Source: Methylococcales symbiont of Hymedesmia sp. n. MRB-2018 (GTDB lineage: Bacteria; Pseudomonadota; Gammaproteobacteria; Methylococcales; Methylomonadaceae). From it: 32,162 bases of DNA. The notes under the pieces were generated by a model that was not told the DNA's origin, did no database searches, and saw only the letters and a program-made list of their open reading frames with translations. Below are positions 7,347-17,832 of the stretch, piece by piece. Each line of letters starts with the position of its first letter. Positions within the stretch are counted from its first letter, which is position 1. Both the position numbers and the translations under genes were made by a program. The stretch lies in NCBI GenBank assembly GCA_003666385.1, contig QPIN01000037.1:1-32162 (forward strand). Direction: 5' to 3'.

Positions 7347-8705
7347 TTATTTATTCAAAATGCTCAATCCTTTCAATAAAGTTAATGCTTGATGCAAAGG
7401 GTAATCGCGTAAATCCGAATCTTCTGCTTTATCTTCATCATTTTTATCTTCATCATTTTTATCTTCTCCTCCTTCTTTATTACTGTCTCCATTTTCTAAA
7501 TGGTGAGATAAATCCGCTTCTTTTACTGGTTTAAATGATGATGTTGCTAATGCTTCTAGTTTAACTCTTGCCAATACAATGTCTGGCTCTATACCTTCGG
7601 CTTGAATGGAGCGACCAGAAGGCGTGTAATATCGCGCAGTCGTCAATTTAACCGCAGCATCGTTACCTGTGGGTAAAATAGTTTGCACTGAGCCTTTGCC
7701 AAAAGATTTTTCACCCATGAGAATGGCTCGATGGTGATCCTGTAATGCACCTGCAACAATTTCCGAGGCTGATGCTGATCCAGCATTAATCAATACCACT
7801 ATAGGTACGCCATCAACTATATCGCCTGGTGCAGCATTAAATCGCATTTCTGAATTTTTAATTCGACCTTCAGTATAGACAATCAAGCCTTTTTCTAAAA
7901 AAGCATCGCTAACCGCAACAGCTGCATTTAGAACGCCACCTGGGTTGTTTCTTAAATCTAAAACCAAACCTTTTAAATCATTTTGGTTTTCTTTTTTCAG
8001 CGCATTGACTGCCTCAACAAGGCCTTGTCCTGTTCTGGATTGAAAACTGCTAATGCGGATATAACCAAAGTCTTTTTCTAGAATTTTGTTTTTAACACTT
8101 TTTACTTTGATAATAGCGCGGGTGATAGTGACTTTAAGGGGGGCATCAGCACCTTCCCTAATCACCGTTAATAAAATATCATCCCCAGGTTTACCACGCA
8201 TGAGTTTGACCGCATCTGCCAGACTCATTCCTTTAACGGGCTTTTTGTCTAATCTTACGATCAAATCACCCGCTTGTATGCCTGCGCGCTTTGCAGGTGT
8301 ATCATCAATTGGAGAGATAACTTTAACAAAACCATTTTCCATAGTGACTTCTATACCCAAACCACCAAATTGACCTGTTGTACCTTCTTTCAAGCCCTTA
8401 TATTGTTCAGCATCCAAATAGGCAGAATGTGGATCTAAACCCGATAACATGCCCTTGATAGCATCTTCAAGTAACTTTTTATCAGTGACTTGCTCAACAT
8501 AATCACGTTTTATCCTGCCAAATACTTCGGTAAATCGCCTGAGTTCTTCATAGGGCAAAGAAACTGTTTTTTGCTGTCTATTGGTAGCGGTCGAGGTACT
8601 TGTTTTAGCACTTTCGCGCTCAGCAAAAACACTACTGCCTATGCTTAACAGGACACCTAATAACATTCCAAAAAATAAAATTACACTGTTTTTCTCTATA
8701 AGCAT
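7347..8705 (-). CDS. ctpA: C-terminal processing protease, S41 family (CtpA)
   Basis: A periplasmic serine protease cleaving near the C-termini of envelope proteins and peptidoglycan hydrolases. I place the start at ATG 8705, with AGGAG upstream, giving 452 residues; an upstream in-frame GTG at 8717 overlaps that ribosome-binding site and is less likely. Visible parts are an N-terminal hydrophobic signal/anchor (about 8-27), a PDZ domain around 105-180 (FGGLGIEV to RGKPGDDI) and the S41 core from about 210 to 370. The nucleophile in GSASASEI is Ser312 and the general base in FGKGSVQ is Lys337, 25 residues apart as in the family. An acidic tail contains DKNDE repeats encoded by 15-bp tandem repeats. 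It is last in gpmI-envC-ctpA, a conserved proteobacterial order. Confidence 0.95.
   Translation of the reverse strand: MLIEKNSVILFFGMLLGVLLSIGSSVFAERESAKTSTSTATNRQQKTVSLPYEELRRFTEVFGRIKRDYVEQVTDKKLLEDAIKGMLSGLDPHSAYLDAEQYKGLKEGTTGQFGGLGIEVTMENGFVKVISPIDDTPAKRAGIQAGDLIVRLDKKPVKGMSLADAVKLMRGKPGDDILLTVIREGADAPLKVTITRAIIKVKSVKNKILEKDFGYIRISSFQSRTGQGLVEAVNALKKENQNDLKGLVLDLRNNPGGVLNAAVAVSDAFLEKGLIVYTEGRIKNSEMRFNAAPGDIVDGVPIVVLINAGSASASEIVAGALQDHHRAILMGEKSFGKGSVQTILPTGNDAAVKLTTARYYTPSGRSIQAEGIEPDIVLARVKLEALATSSFKPVKEADLSHHLENGDSNKEGGEDKNDEDKNDEDKAEDSDLRDYPLHQALTLLKGLSILNK
7428..7467 (-). repeat. 15-bp tandem repeat inside ctpA
   Basis: The unit ATCTTCATCATTTTT (plus strand) is repeated twice in full and once partly. 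It encodes the acidic DKNDE units of the CtpA tail. Because the unit length is a multiple of three, copy-number change would not break the frame. Confidence 0.8.
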
Positions 8706-8776
8706 AAGCTTTAACACTCCTAAATAAACATTATTCGAGTTTAAAATTAATTCGTCGTTATTGAGCTAATTTGCTC

Positions 8777-9937
8777 TTATCGAGTTTTTCGACACCATTT
8801 TTCGGGGTTAACAGGTTTACCTTGCTTTCTTATGCCAAAGTACAGTCCTGTCTCGGATTGTCCTCCACTTTGACCTGCTGAAGCAATGACTGTACCTGCG
8901 TCAACCCAGTCGCCTACTGATTTATACAAGCTTTGATTAAAAGCGTATAAGCTCATATAATCTTTCCCGTGTTCAATAATAGTCAACAATCCATATCCCC
9001 GTAACCAATCTGCATAAACTACTATTCCCCCGGTAACCGCTCGGATGTTGGCTCCACTTCTTGCTTTTATTAAAACACCATCCCATTGGCTGATCGAACG
9101 CTTGGCTCCAAATTTTTTTAGTATTTTACCTTTGATAGGCCAGGGTAGCTTACCTTTTAATTTTGAAAACTTTTTGACCACATCTTCTTCAAAAGGAAAA
9201 TCATCTGTGGCTTGTTGTAATTTGATAATCAGTTTTTTTAATCGCGCCTCATTGCTTTTAAAGTGCTTTAATTGATTACTTTTTGTATCAAAATGTCTGC
9301 CGATTTTTTTGAGTAATTTTTTTTGCTTTTCTCTTGTTTCTACTAAAGTGGCTTGTTCGGCGTTTTCTTTACTGAGTTTTTCAAGCAAAAGGGCACTTTC
9401 ATTATCTTGCAGTTGTTTCAATGAATGCAGTTGCTGTAAGTCAGAGTCAATTTTTGAGATTTTTTTCAGCCTAACTTTATTAAAATAGTCATAATAAGTC
9501 AGTATTCTTCCTGATACAGCAGGGTCTTGTTGATTAAGCATGAGTTTTAACTTATCATTTCGTCCCACACTATAAGCCACTTTTATTTGCCGTTCCAGGC
9601 CCCTTTTTTGTTTATCAACTTGTCCTTGTTTTATATTTATTTTTTGTTGATTTTTTTTTAGGGTACTATTTATCGTTGCTATCTGTTGTTTCAATTCTTT
9701 TAATTGGATTGCACTGTTTCCAAACTGAATATCCAGTGTTTTTAACTCAGCAATTAAGCTATTTTTTTTTGCTTTTAAATTATTTATTGTTGAGTTAATT
9801 TGTTTGATTTTGGTTTGCAGCCCCGTTAATTCTTTTGTTTTTTTTTCAGCCTCACCTGCTAAAGCTTCAAAACAAAAAAAATAACAGGTAAACAAAAGAA
9901 TAAAACAATAATTGTTAGCTTTCATAAGCTGATTCAA
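8777..9937 (-). CDS. envC: EnvC-like murein hydrolase activator (degenerate M23/LytM domain)
   Basis: A 386-residue periplasmic protein of the EnvC type, which activates the amidases that split septal peptidoglycan during division. A hydrophobic signal peptide occupies about residues 9-27 (ending near EALAG). A long Lys/Gln/Leu-rich coiled coil follows (about 30-250), and then a C-terminal LytM/M23 domain (about 265-385) containing GGIVVYADWLRGYGLLTIIEHG and the ending NPEKWCRK. The HxH zinc motif of active M23 peptidases is replaced by LYFGI, and the upstream ligand region is also altered, matching the non-catalytic activators. It lies 24 bases after gpmI and 71 bases before ctpA, as in the conserved gpmI-envC-ctpA cluster. 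An in-frame ATG four codons later is an alternative start. Confidence 0.93.
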   Translation of the reverse strand: MNQLMKANNYCFILLFTCYFFCFEALAGEAEKKTKELTGLQTKIKQINSTINNLKAKKNSLIAELKTLDIQFGNSAIQLKELKQQIATINSTLKKNQQKINIKQGQVDKQKRGLERQIKVAYSVGRNDKLKLMLNQQDPAVSGRILTYYDYFNKVRLKKISKIDSDLQQLHSLKQLQDNESALLLEKLSKENAEQATLVETREKQKKLLKKIGRHFDTKSNQLKHFKSNEARLKKLIIKLQQATDDFPFEEDVVKKFSKLKGKLPWPIKGKILKKFGAKRSISQWDGVLIKARSGANIRAVTGGIVVYADWLRGYGLLTIIEHGKDYMSLYAFNQSLYKSVGDWVDAGTVIASAGQSGGQSETGLYFGIRKQGKPVNPEKWCRKTR

Positions 9938-9961
9938 TCAAACATTTGTTACACTAAACTA

Positions 9962-11497
9962 TTAGATTAACGAGTGACCTGTCATTTCAATAGGTTGTTT
10001 TAAATCTAAAATATCTAATATTGTTGGGGCTAAGTCAGATAAACTGCCGCCATCAGATAAGGGCTTATTACCACCAACATGAACTAAAGGTACTAAATTA
10101 GTGGTATGTGCTGTATGTGCCTGCCCTGTATCTACCCCAACCATCATTTCAATGTTGCCATGATCTGCGGTGACTAGCATTTGTCCATTGACTTCATTTA
10201 AGCCATCAATAATTTGTTGCAGCGATGCATCTATGGTTTCTACTGCTTTTACCGCAGCATCAATAACACCTGTATGACCGACCATATCACAATTAGCATA
10301 ATTACAGATGATAACATCATGCTTCTGCTCTTTGATAGAATTCAGTAGATGTTGTGTGACATCAGCTGCACTCATCTCAGGCTGAAGGTCATAGGTTTTA
10401 ACTTTGGGTGAAGGCACTAAAATACGATCTTCGTTTTTGAACGGTTCATCTCTTCCACCATTGAGGAAAAAAGTTACATGCGCATATTTTTCAGTTTCGG
10501 CAAGACGTAATTGATGCAAACCAGCATCTGCCAATACTTCACCGATACCATTTTTTACTTCAACGGGGGCATAGGCAATGGGGTAATCAAAAGCTTCATG
10601 ATATTGGGTTAATGTTGCAAAATAACCGCTGTGAGGCGTGCAATTACGCTCAAAGCCATCAAATTCTAATTCTGTCAATGCGCGGGAAATTTCTCTGGCT
10701 CTGTCAGCGCGGAAATTCATAAATACAATGGAGTCTTCAGGGTCTAAAGTAATACCATGCCCCTCCTTACCCATAATCGCTGTAGGCATTACAAATTCAT
10801 CAGTTTCATTTCTTGCATAGGCTGCTTTCAGTGCTTCAGTCGCTGAATTGGCTTGATACTCAGATTCACCTTTGGCAATAAGTTGATGGGCAATTTGTAC
10901 GCGCTCCCAACGATTATCTCTATCCATGGCATAAAAACGCCCTGTCACAGAAATAATTTGCCCTGCACCCAGTTCAGAAAACTTAGCCTCTAATAAATTA
11001 ATTGAATGCATAGCACTTTTTGGTGGCACATCTCGACCATCCAAAAAGGCATGCATATACACTTTCTTTAAGCCGCGTTTAACCGCTAATTCCACCATGG
11101 CTAAAATCTGCTGTTGGTGGCTATGGACACCCCCAGGGGATAACAAACCCATAATGTGCAAAGCTTTGTCTTTGCTGATGGCTTGGTCAACAGCTTGACA
11201 TAAGACGGTATTGCTAAAAAAACTATTATCTGCGATGGCAGCCGTCACCTTTGATAATTCTTGTCGCATGAGTCGACCACTACCGATATGCAGATGCCCT
11301 ACTTCTGAGTTACCCATTTGCTCTTGTGGTAATCCAACCGCACCACCAGCACAATCCAATAATGTCATGGGATACTGTTTTTGCATCTTATCCCAACAGG
11401 GTGTGTTGGCCATGGCAATCGCATTATTTTGCTGTTGTTCACTGTATCCGAAACCATCAAGAATTAATAAAACTACGGGTTTAGGTCTGTTAGACAT
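9962..11497 (-). CDS. gpmI: 2,3-bisphosphoglycerate-independent phosphoglycerate mutase
   Basis: Interconverts 3- and 2-phosphoglycerate in glycolysis/gluconeogenesis, using two metal ions, normally Mn2+. It has 511 residues, the family norm. LILDGFGYSE (11-20) provides the first metal Asp14. MGNSEVGHLHIGSGR (61-75) holds the phosphorylated Ser64. FLDGRDVPP and VTGRFYAMDRDNRWER carry the substrate Arg and His residues, and the C-terminal metal site includes NYANCDMVGHTG and TADHGN. It leads the minus-strand gpmI-envC-ctpA group. Its upstream region is shared divergently with the rhodanese-secB-gpsA genes; a possible -10 (TAAAAT) lies near 11541-11550 on the minus strand. Confidence 0.97.
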   Translation of the reverse strand: MSNRPKPVVLLILDGFGYSEQQQNNAIAMANTPCWDKMQKQYPMTLLDCAGGAVGLPQEQMGNSEVGHLHIGSGRLMRQELSKVTAAIADNSFFSNTVLCQAVDQAISKDKALHIMGLLSPGGVHSHQQQILAMVELAVKRGLKKVYMHAFLDGRDVPPKSAMHSINLLEAKFSELGAGQIISVTGRFYAMDRDNRWERVQIAHQLIAKGESEYQANSATEALKAAYARNETDEFVMPTAIMGKEGHGITLDPEDSIVFMNFRADRAREISRALTELEFDGFERNCTPHSGYFATLTQYHEAFDYPIAYAPVEVKNGIGEVLADAGLHQLRLAETEKYAHVTFFLNGGRDEPFKNEDRILVPSPKVKTYDLQPEMSAADVTQHLLNSIKEQKHDVIICNYANCDMVGHTGVIDAAVKAVETIDASLQQIIDGLNEVNGQMLVTADHGNIEMMVGVDTGQAHTAHTTNLVPLVHVGGNKPLSDGGSLSDLAPTILDILDLKQPIEMTGHSLI

Positions 11498-11992
11498 CGC
11501 TTCTATTCTCCATTTAATGTACTAAAAATCAGTAAATTGATAATATTTTATAAGGTGTTAGCAGCCATTCAATGACCTCAAGATAGGTTGAATAAATACA
11601 AGAGTTACCTTACGCAAACATTGAACAATAACAAATATTCCTGTTATTTTGCTAGTTTTTTATTTTGTTTGGTTAATGAATACGTTAAAATAGTCGGCTA
11701 GTATTTTTTACCTTCGTGGGGTTGATTGTTTTATCATCTAACTAACTACTCACGGAATATGATTGCTAAGAATGTAGCTTGTTGTTTTATCAGGATGTAT
11801 AAGTATATCCACGCAAACCCTCTGAACGTCTGGCCACTAACGGATGTTGAAAATGCTGGTTTTTCAGGGCAAAAAATCAGCCTGTTTTAACAGCTTGATA
11901 AATCACAAAACCTACCCCCTTAATTTAATTTACGTTCCTTAACACAAGACTTTAACGGGTCTATTAACTACATAAAAAATAAAGTTTCAATA
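11498..11992. other. divergent intergenic region between gpmI and the rhodanese gene
   Basis: This is about 495 bases without a gene. It should hold promoters for both directions. I see AT-rich -10-like sequence near 11540-11550 (minus) and TTAAAAT near 11684-11690 (plus), a small inverted repeat AATAACA/TGTTATT near 11625-11647, and a GCTG...CAGC hairpin with internal T/A tracts at 11854-11882. None is strong enough to name. The plus-strand gene may have a leader of several hundred bases or a nearer promoter that I cannot identify. Confidence 0.4.
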
Positions 11993-12433
11993 ATGGATCA
12001 ATATTTAGAATTTATCGGCAATCACTATCTACTTTGTCTGGCACTGGTAATTATCAGCTTCTTACTCATTCAGGATCTGGTGGAATCAGCATTCAATAAA
12101 TTTGAAGGATTGTCACCGTTACTTGCTGTAACAAAAATGAATGCGGCAGATACCGTTATCGTTGATGTAAGAGTACCTCATGAGTACAAAAAAGGGCATA
12201 TTGAAGATGCCATTAATATCCCAGTAGAAAAATTTTCTGAGCAAGTCGCATCTTTAGAAAAATATAAACAACAAGCTGTAATTGTTGTTTGTAAAACAGG
12301 AAACCGTGCGAACTCTGCCTGTAAAACACTGGTGCGAACAGGTTTTGAACATGTTTTTAATATTGTCGGTGGCATGCAATCTTGGGAAGACAGTAATTTG
12401 CCAGTTAAAACTGCGAGTAAAGATAAAAAATAG
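11993..12433 (+). CDS. yibN: membrane-anchored rhodanese-domain protein (YibN-like)
   Basis: A 146-residue protein with one N-terminal membrane segment (about residues 11-29) and a single rhodanese domain (about 40-138) carrying DVRVPHEYKKGHI and the active-site loop CKTGNRA with Cys100. Rhodaneses carry sulfur as a cysteine persulfide; the in vivo partner of YibN-type proteins is not settled. In E. coli the order is yibN-grxC-secB-gpsA. Here secB and gpsA follow directly and no glutaredoxin gene lies between, which supports the orthology while showing one gene lost or moved. The ribosome-binding site is weak. Confidence 0.88.
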   Translation: MDQYLEFIGNHYLLCLALVIISFLLIQDLVESAFNKFEGLSPLLAVTKMNAADTVIVDVRVPHEYKKGHIEDAINIPVEKFSEQVASLEKYKQQAVIVVCKTGNRANSACKTLVRTGFEHVFNIVGGMQSWEDSNLPVKTASKDKK

Positions 12434-12491
12434 TTAATAACTTAAATCTAACAATATTCTTTTCTCAACACTACTTAATAGTAAACAAATC

Positions 12492-12959
12492 ATGGTAGAA
12501 AATACAACGGAAGATAAGCAATTTTCGATTCAAAAAATTTTTACTAAAGATATTTCTTTTGAATCACCCCATTCACCTAAAATTTTTACTGAAAAATGGG
12601 AACCTGCGGTTGATTTTAATTTAGGCACCCAAAATCAAGCATTGGAAGAAAATCTGTTTGAAGTCTCATTATCCGTTACTGTCACAGTAAAGTGTAATGA
12701 TAAAATGGCTTATCTGGTCGAAGTTAATCAAGCAGGGATTTTTTCTATTTCTGCTTTTTCTGAGCAGGAAAAAGCACCTATGCTGGGTAGTTTTTGCCCC
12801 AATATATTATTTCCTTATGCCAGAGAAGTGGTTTCTGATCTAGTTGCAAAAGGGGGTTTTCCACAGCTAATGTTAGCTCCCGTAAATTTTGATGCCTTGT
12901 ATGCGCAGCATTTACAAAGCACCCAGCAACAAGTACCCAGCTCAAATATGGTTAATTAA
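12492..12959 (+). CDS. secB: protein-export chaperone SecB
   Basis: A 155-residue cytosolic chaperone that holds secretory preproteins unfolded and delivers them to SecA. Family features run in order: FSIQKIFTKDISFESP (about 11-26), PKIFTEKWEPAV (29-40), the beta-strand region LFEVSLSVTVTV (55-66), FSISAF with an acidic stretch, and the SecA-contact/tetramer block GSFCPNILFPYAREVVSDLV (98-117), followed by GGFPQLMLAPVNFDALY. It lies 58 bases after the rhodanese gene and six bases before gpsA, the standard proteobacterial order. Confidence 0.96.
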   Translation: MVENTTEDKQFSIQKIFTKDISFESPHSPKIFTEKWEPAVDFNLGTQNQALEENLFEVSLSVTVTVKCNDKMAYLVEVNQAGIFSISAFSEQEKAPMLGSFCPNILFPYAREVVSDLVAKGGFPQLMLAPVNFDALYAQHLQSTQQQVPSSNMVN

Positions 12960-12965
12960 TTTAGC

Positions 12966-13964
12966 ATGAGTGCTTCAATCAGCATTTTAGGCGCAGGCTC
13001 GTGGGGAACAGCACTTGCCGTTCAAGCAGCAAAAAATGCTTGTCAAACAATGCTTTGGGGGCATAACCCAAAGCATATACTGGATTTATCAAAAGCAAAA
13101 GAAAACAAGCATTATCTACCCGGCTTAAAATTTCCCGCTAGTTTAAAAGTTACAGATGATTTGGAAAAAGCAGCACGTTTTAGCTCTGTTATTCTAATAT
13201 CTGTCCCTAGCCATGCCTTCAAAACAACCTTATTACAGCTAAAACCATATATAGATGATAATACGCGCATAGCATGGGCAACTAAAGGGTTTGATCCAGA
13301 AAACGGTCAATTATTGCACCAAATTGTTAACCAGTCTTTTCCTAATATTAACCACACGGCTGTTTTATCGGGACCTACCTTTGCACAAGAAGTTGCTACA
13401 GGGTTGCCCGCCGCAATCACTATTGCTTCACTCGATTCAGATTTTTCAAGTCAGTTAGCCAGCATATTTCATAATTCAAGATTTAGAGCTTATACCAGTG
13501 AGGATATGATTGCTGTTCAAGTAGGCGGAGCCGTTAAAAATGTTTTGGCGATTGCTGCTGGTATTGCAGATGGTTTAGGTTTTGGTGCTAATACAAGAGC
13601 TGCATTAATTACTCGCGGCTTACAAGAAATTATTCGCCTGGGAGTTAAGCTGGGAGGACAGCCTGAAACATTCATGGGTTTAGCTGGGTTAGGCGATTTA
13701 ATTTTAACTTGTACCGATAATCAATCAAGAAACCGTCGTTTTGGTCTGGCACTAGGAGAGGGCAAAAATAAAGGAGCAGTTGTTAAACAAATTGCCCAAG
13801 AAATTGAAGGCATTTCAGCAGCGCGTGAAACTTATTTGCTTTCTATTAAGTATAAAATCGAAATGCCTATCATTGAACAAACTTATAAGGTGCTATATGA
13901 AGACCTAGCACCTCTTACTGCTGTGCAAAACCTTCTAGGCCGCGACCCTAAAGCTGAATCTTAG
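12966..13964 (+). CDS. gpsA: glycerol-3-phosphate dehydrogenase [NAD(P)+]
   Basis: Reduces dihydroxyacetone phosphate to sn-glycerol-3-phosphate, the phospholipid backbone precursor. It has 332 residues, the usual length. The N-terminal Rossmann motif is ILGAGSWGTALA (7-18). SVPSHAF and ATKGF follow in the cofactor domain, SGPTFAQEVATGLP is the substrate block, and VGGAVKNVLAIAAGI carries the catalytic Lys. GLGDLILTC and NRRFG complete the family signature. It starts six bases after secB, with a weak ribosome-binding site in the secB tail, so coupled translation is likely. It converges on metH across a symmetric hairpin. Confidence 0.96.
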   Translation: MSASISILGAGSWGTALAVQAAKNACQTMLWGHNPKHILDLSKAKENKHYLPGLKFPASLKVTDDLEKAARFSSVILISVPSHAFKTTLLQLKPYIDDNTRIAWATKGFDPENGQLLHQIVNQSFPNINHTAVLSGPTFAQEVATGLPAAITIASLDSDFSSQLASIFHNSRFRAYTSEDMIAVQVGGAVKNVLAIAAGIADGLGFGANTRAALITRGLQEIIRLGVKLGGQPETFMGLAGLGDLILTCTDNQSRNRRFGLALGEGKNKGAVVKQIAQEIEGISAARETYLLSIKYKIEMPIIEQTYKVLYEDLAPLTAVQNLLGRDPKAES

Positions 13965-13999
13965 ATAATTTTACTTATTTGTGCATTTTTATGGGATAT

Positions 14000-14023
14000 A
14001 GAGACAAGGCAGGCCTTGTCTCT
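14000..14023. terminator. symmetric hairpin between convergent gpsA and metH
   Basis: AGAGACAAGG and CCTTGTCTCT form a perfect 10-bp stem around CAGG. It lies 36 bases after the gpsA stop and 8 bases from the metH stop, with no long T run on either side. The position suggests a shared transcript end; such GAGACAAGG palindromes also occur as dispersed repeats. Confidence 0.55.
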
Positions 14024-14030
14024 ACCTGAA

Positions 14031-17000
14031 TTAATGTATATGTGAGGATAGCCAGCGTTCTACCACTTCTACAGAAATTCCTTTTCTGCCTGCGTAGCTT
14101 TCAAGTTGTTCCTGATTGATTTTCCCCACATTAAAATATTGTGATTTGGGATGCGATAAATACCATCCGCTAACTGCCGCTGTGGGAAACATGGCATAGT
14201 TTTCTGTTAACTCAATACCCGTAGAGGCAGTTACACTCAATAGCTTAAAAAGTTTGGCTTTTTCGGTATGATCGGGGCAGGCTGGATAACCCGGTGCAGG
14301 TCTAATTCCAGCGTAATTCTCTGCAATTAAGTCTTTATTTTTGTTTCCCTCATCACTTGCGTAACCCCAATGATTTTTTCTCACTTGCTCATGCAAATAT
14401 TCAGCAAATGCTTCAGCCAACCGATCAGCCAAAGCTTTTAGCATGATGGAGTTATAATCATCGTGATCTTGCTCAAACTGTTTCAGCTTTTGTTCAATAC
14501 CTATGCCTGCTGTGACGGCAAAACCGCCTATATAATCAGCTTTTCCACTTTCTTTTGAAGCAATAAAATCAGCTAGACAAAAATTGGCTCGTCCAGGTGC
14601 TTTTATATTTTGTTGCCGTAAATGATGTAAAGTTTCTAATACTGTGCTACGTGAATCATCAGTGTAGAGTTCGATATCATCATCTATGCTATTGGCAGGG
14701 AAAAAACCAATCACTGCTTTAGCTATTAGCCATTTTTCATTAACAATCTGCTCTATCATGGCTTTGGCATCAGCAAATAATTTCACCGCTGTCTCGCCTA
14801 CTACATCATCGGTTAATATGGCTGGATATTTACCAGATAATTCCCATGTTTGGAAAAAGGGTGTCCAGTCAATATATGGGACTAAAATATCCAAGGATAA
14901 TGCGTCGATCACCTGTGTCCCTAAAAAGGAAGGTTTAATTGGGCTATGACCATTATCGGTAAACCTGTTCTGCCTTGCGCTCTCTAAGCTATGTTGTTTA
15001 ACATTAGCTTTACGGCCTTTATGGCGCTCACGTACTTGTTCATATTCTGCGCGTAATTTGCTCACAAAATCTGTTTTCAAGGTATTACTTAAAAGTGAAC
15101 TGACCACACCTACGCTACGTGATGCATCCATTACATACACCGTTGGTGCGTGATAATTTTCTTCTATTTTAACAGCCGTGTGTGCACGAGAGGTGGTTGC
15201 CCCCCCAATCAATAATGGCAGGTCAAAGCTTTGTCGCTGCATTTCTTTAGCCACATGCACCATTTCATCTAAGGATGGCGTTATCAGCCCACTCAAGCCA
15301 ATGATGTCAACATTTTCTTCTTTGGCAGTTCTGAGTATTTTTTCTGCAGGCACCATTACACCCATGTCAATCACTTCAAAATTATTGCATTGTAATACAA
15401 CAGAAACAATGTTTTTGCCAATATCATGCACATCGCCTTTGACAGTTGCCATCAATATTTTTCCGTTGGATTTCATTCTGCCCTCTTTATCCGCATCCAT
15501 AAAGGGCATCAAATGAGCCACAGACTTTTTCATCACCCGTGCTGATTTCACTACTTGTGGTAAAAACATTTTACCGGCACCAAATAAATCACCGACTACA
15601 TTCATGCCATCCATTAAAGGACCTTCAATCACGTGCAAAGGTAATTCGGAGGCTAACCGCGCCTCTTCAGTATCTTCAATAATATAATCTGCATTGCCTT
15701 TGACTAAGGCATGTTGCAAGCGTTTTTTAACGGGCCAGTTTCGCCATTCCAAATCTTCTTTTTTAGCACTGCTGCCATCACCTTGATATTTCTGTGCCAT
15801 TTCTAGCATGGCTTCTGTAGCATCGTTTTTACGATTTAAAACGACATCTTCAACGGCTTGTTTTAATTCTTCGGGAATGTCTTCATAAATAGCTAATTGT
15901 CCAGCATTAACAATTCCCATGCTTAAACCTGCTTTAATCGCATGATATAGAAAGACAGCATGTATCGCCTCTCGAACTAAATTATTTCCGCGAAACGAAA
16001 AAGAGACATTAGATACACCCCCTGAAATTAAAGCATGGGGCAGTGTTCTTTTAATTTCCCGAGTGGCTTCAATAAAGTCCACGGCATAATTATTATGCGC
16101 ATCAATACCCGTAGCAACGGCAAAAATATTAGGGTCAAAAATAATATCTTCTGCTGGGAAGTTAACTATTTCAGTCAATATTTTATAAGCCCGTTGGCAA
16201 ATTTCTATTTTTCTTGCCTGGGTATCGGCTTGACCTTGCTCATCAAAAGCCATGACAATGACTGCCGCGCCATAGCGACGAACCAGCCTGGCCTGCTTAA
16301 TGAAGTTTTCTTCACCCTCTTTGATGGAGATTGAATTGACCACCCCCTTGCCTTGAATACATTTTAGCCCCGCTTGCAAAATATCCCATTTGGATGAATC
16401 CAGCATAATAGGCACTTTTGCAATATCAGGCTCGGAGGCAATTAAATGGAGGAAGCGTATCATCGCTTCTTTCGATTCCAACATGCCTTCGTCCATGTTG
16501 ATATCAATAATTTGCGCACCATTTTCTACTTGTGTCTTGGCAACTGCCAGAGCCGCTTCAAAATCACCAGCGACGATTAAACGTTTGAATATGGCAGAAC
16601 CAGTCACATTAGTTCTTTCACCTACGTTGACAAATAAGGAATCAGGGCTAATGTTGTACGCCTCCAAACCTGCAAGGCGACATTGTTTTTCTATATCAGG
16701 AATTTTTCTGGGTGGATATTTTTCTACCGCTTCAATAATCGCCTTGATATGATCAGGCGAAGTACCACAGCAGCCCCCTATAATGTTTAGATAGCCATTT
16801 GCAGCCCAATCCGCTAATTCAATAGCCATATCTTCAGGGCTTTCATCATATTCGCCAAACTCGTTGGGTAAACCAGCATTAGGATGTGCAGAAATAGAAG
16901 TATTAGCAATATTGGAGACTTCTTCAATATATTGGCGTAATTCTTTGGCACCTAATGCACAGTTAAAACCAATAGATATTGGATTTACATGACTTAAAGA

Positions 17001-17696
17001 ATTCCAAAAAGCTGCGACAGTTTGACCTGATAGTGTTCGCCCTGATGCATCAGTAATCGTTCCTGAAATCATCACTGGTAATTTATAACCCAGCACAGCA
17101 AAATATTGTTCAACTGCAAAAATAGCCGCTTTGGCATTTAAAGTGTCAAAAATGGTTTCGATTAAAATAATATCGACACCGCCGTCACACAGACCTCTTA
17201 CCGCCTCTGTATAGGACTTAACCAATTCATCAAAGGTAATATTTCTGAAACCTGGGTCATTAACTTCAGGGGACATGGAGGCAGTACGATTGGTAGGGCC
17301 TAGAGCACCTGCTACAAAACGAGGTTTATCTGGATTTAATGCGGTCACTTCTACAGCTACTTCTTTTGCTAAGCGAACTGATTCTAAATTAATTTCATAG
17401 GCTAATGATTCCATTTTGTAATCAGCCATGGCAATACTGGTCGCATTAAAAGTATTGGTCTCAACAATATCAACGCCAACATCGTAATAGGCTCGATGAA
17501 TGGCTTTAATTATATCGGGCTGAGTTAATGATAAAAGATCATTATTACCTTGCAGGTCGCATTCCCAATCAGCAAAACGCTCCCCTCTATAATCACTTTC
17601 TTCCAGTTTATAACTTTGAATCATGGTACCCATGGCACCATCTAAAAACAGAATACGCTTTGATAACTGTTGTTTTAATAATTCGATATTATTCAT
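14031..17696 (-). CDS. metH: cobalamin-dependent methionine synthase
   Basis: Transfers the methyl group of 5-methyltetrahydrofolate to homocysteine through methylcobalamin. At 1221 residues all four modules are present. The homocysteine domain (about 1-325) has zinc ligands Cys246, Cys309 and Cys310, matching E. coli 247, 310 and 311. The pterin domain (about 355-620) contains [10 protein letters not shown] and DINMDEGM. The cap plus B12 domain (about 650-890) has DVHDIGKN, whose His757 is the lower cobalt ligand. The C-terminal reactivation domain (about 915-1221) contains [12 protein letters not shown]. The N-terminus starts [12 protein letters not shown] minus-strand TATAAT at 17744-17749 allows a leader of only about 40 bases, so there is no room for a cobalamin riboswitch. 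The gene is monocistronic. Confidence 0.97.
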   Translation of the reverse strand: MNNIELLKQQLSKRILFLDGAMGTMIQSYKLEESDYRGERFADWECDLQGNNDLLSLTQPDIIKAIHRAYYDVGVDIVETNTFNATSIAMADYKMESLAYEINLESVRLAKEVAVEVTALNPDKPRFVAGALGPTNRTASMSPEVNDPGFRNITFDELVKSYTEAVRGLCDGGVDIILIETIFDTLNAKAAIFAVEQYFAVLGYKLPVMISGTITDASGRTLSGQTVAAFWNSLSHVNPISIGFNCALGAKELRQYIEEVSNIANTSISAHPNAGLPNEFGEYDESPEDMAIELADWAANGYLNIIGGCCGTSPDHIKAIIEAVEKYPPRKIPDIEKQCRLAGLEAYNISPDSLFVNVGERTNVTGSAIFKRLIVAGDFEAALAVAKTQVENGAQIIDINMDEGMLESKEAMIRFLHLIASEPDIAKVPIMLDSSKWDILQAGLKCIQGKGVVNSISIKEGEENFIKQARLVRRYGAAVIVMAFDEQGQADTQARKIEICQRAYKILTEIVNFPAEDIIFDPNIFAVATGIDAHNNYAVDFIEATREIKRTLPHALISGGVSNVSFSFRGNNLVREAIHAVFLYHAIKAGLSMGIVNAGQLAIYEDIPEELKQAVEDVVLNRKNDATEAMLEMAQKYQGDGSSAKKEDLEWRNWPVKKRLQHALVKGNADYIIEDTEEARLASELPLHVIEGPLMDGMNVVGDLFGAGKMFLPQVVKSARVMKKSVAHLMPFMDADKEGRMKSNGKILMATVKGDVHDIGKNIVSVVLQCNNFEVIDMGVMVPAEKILRTAKEENVDIIGLSGLITPSLDEMVHVAKEMQRQSFDLPLLIGGATTSRAHTAVKIEENYHAPTVYVMDASRSVGVVSSLLSNTLKTDFVSKLRAEYEQVRERHKGRKANVKQHSLESARQNRFTDNGHSPIKPSFLGTQVIDALSLDILVPYIDWTPFFQTWELSGKYPAILTDDVVGETAVKLFADAKAMIEQIVNEKWLIAKAVIGFFPANSIDDDIELYTDDSRSTVLETLHHLRQQNIKAPGRANFCLADFIASKESGKADYIGGFAVTAGIGIEQKLKQFEQDHDDYNSIMLKALADRLAEAFAEYLHEQVRKNHWGYASDEGNKNKDLIAENYAGIRPAPGYPACPDHTEKAKLFKLLSVTASTGIELTENYAMFPTAAVSGWYLSHPKSQYFNVGKINQEQLESYAGRKGISVEVVERWLSSHIH

Positions 17697-17743
17697 TGAG
17701 AATGTGCTATTTATGGATAAACCTGAGATGCTTTATTACTGAT

Positions 17744-17749
17744 ATTATA
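17744..17749 (-). promoter_or_regulatory. -10 box for metH
   Basis: TATAAT on the minus strand lies about 48 bases upstream of the metH ATG. The -35 region is AT-rich without a clear hexamer. The assignment rests on position and the perfect -10. Confidence 0.5.
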
Positions 17750-17832
17750 CGTTTAGTTCATTTCAGTAAATTAAGAAAATGTATTTAGAGTGCTTTTGAA
17801 AAAATTAGCAGATTAAAAAAGAGGTGAGAAAA

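Noticed and set aside
17697-17790. cobalamin or SAM riboswitch before metH
   Set aside because: The likely promoter leaves a leader of about 40 bases, with none of the conserved riboswitch blocks.
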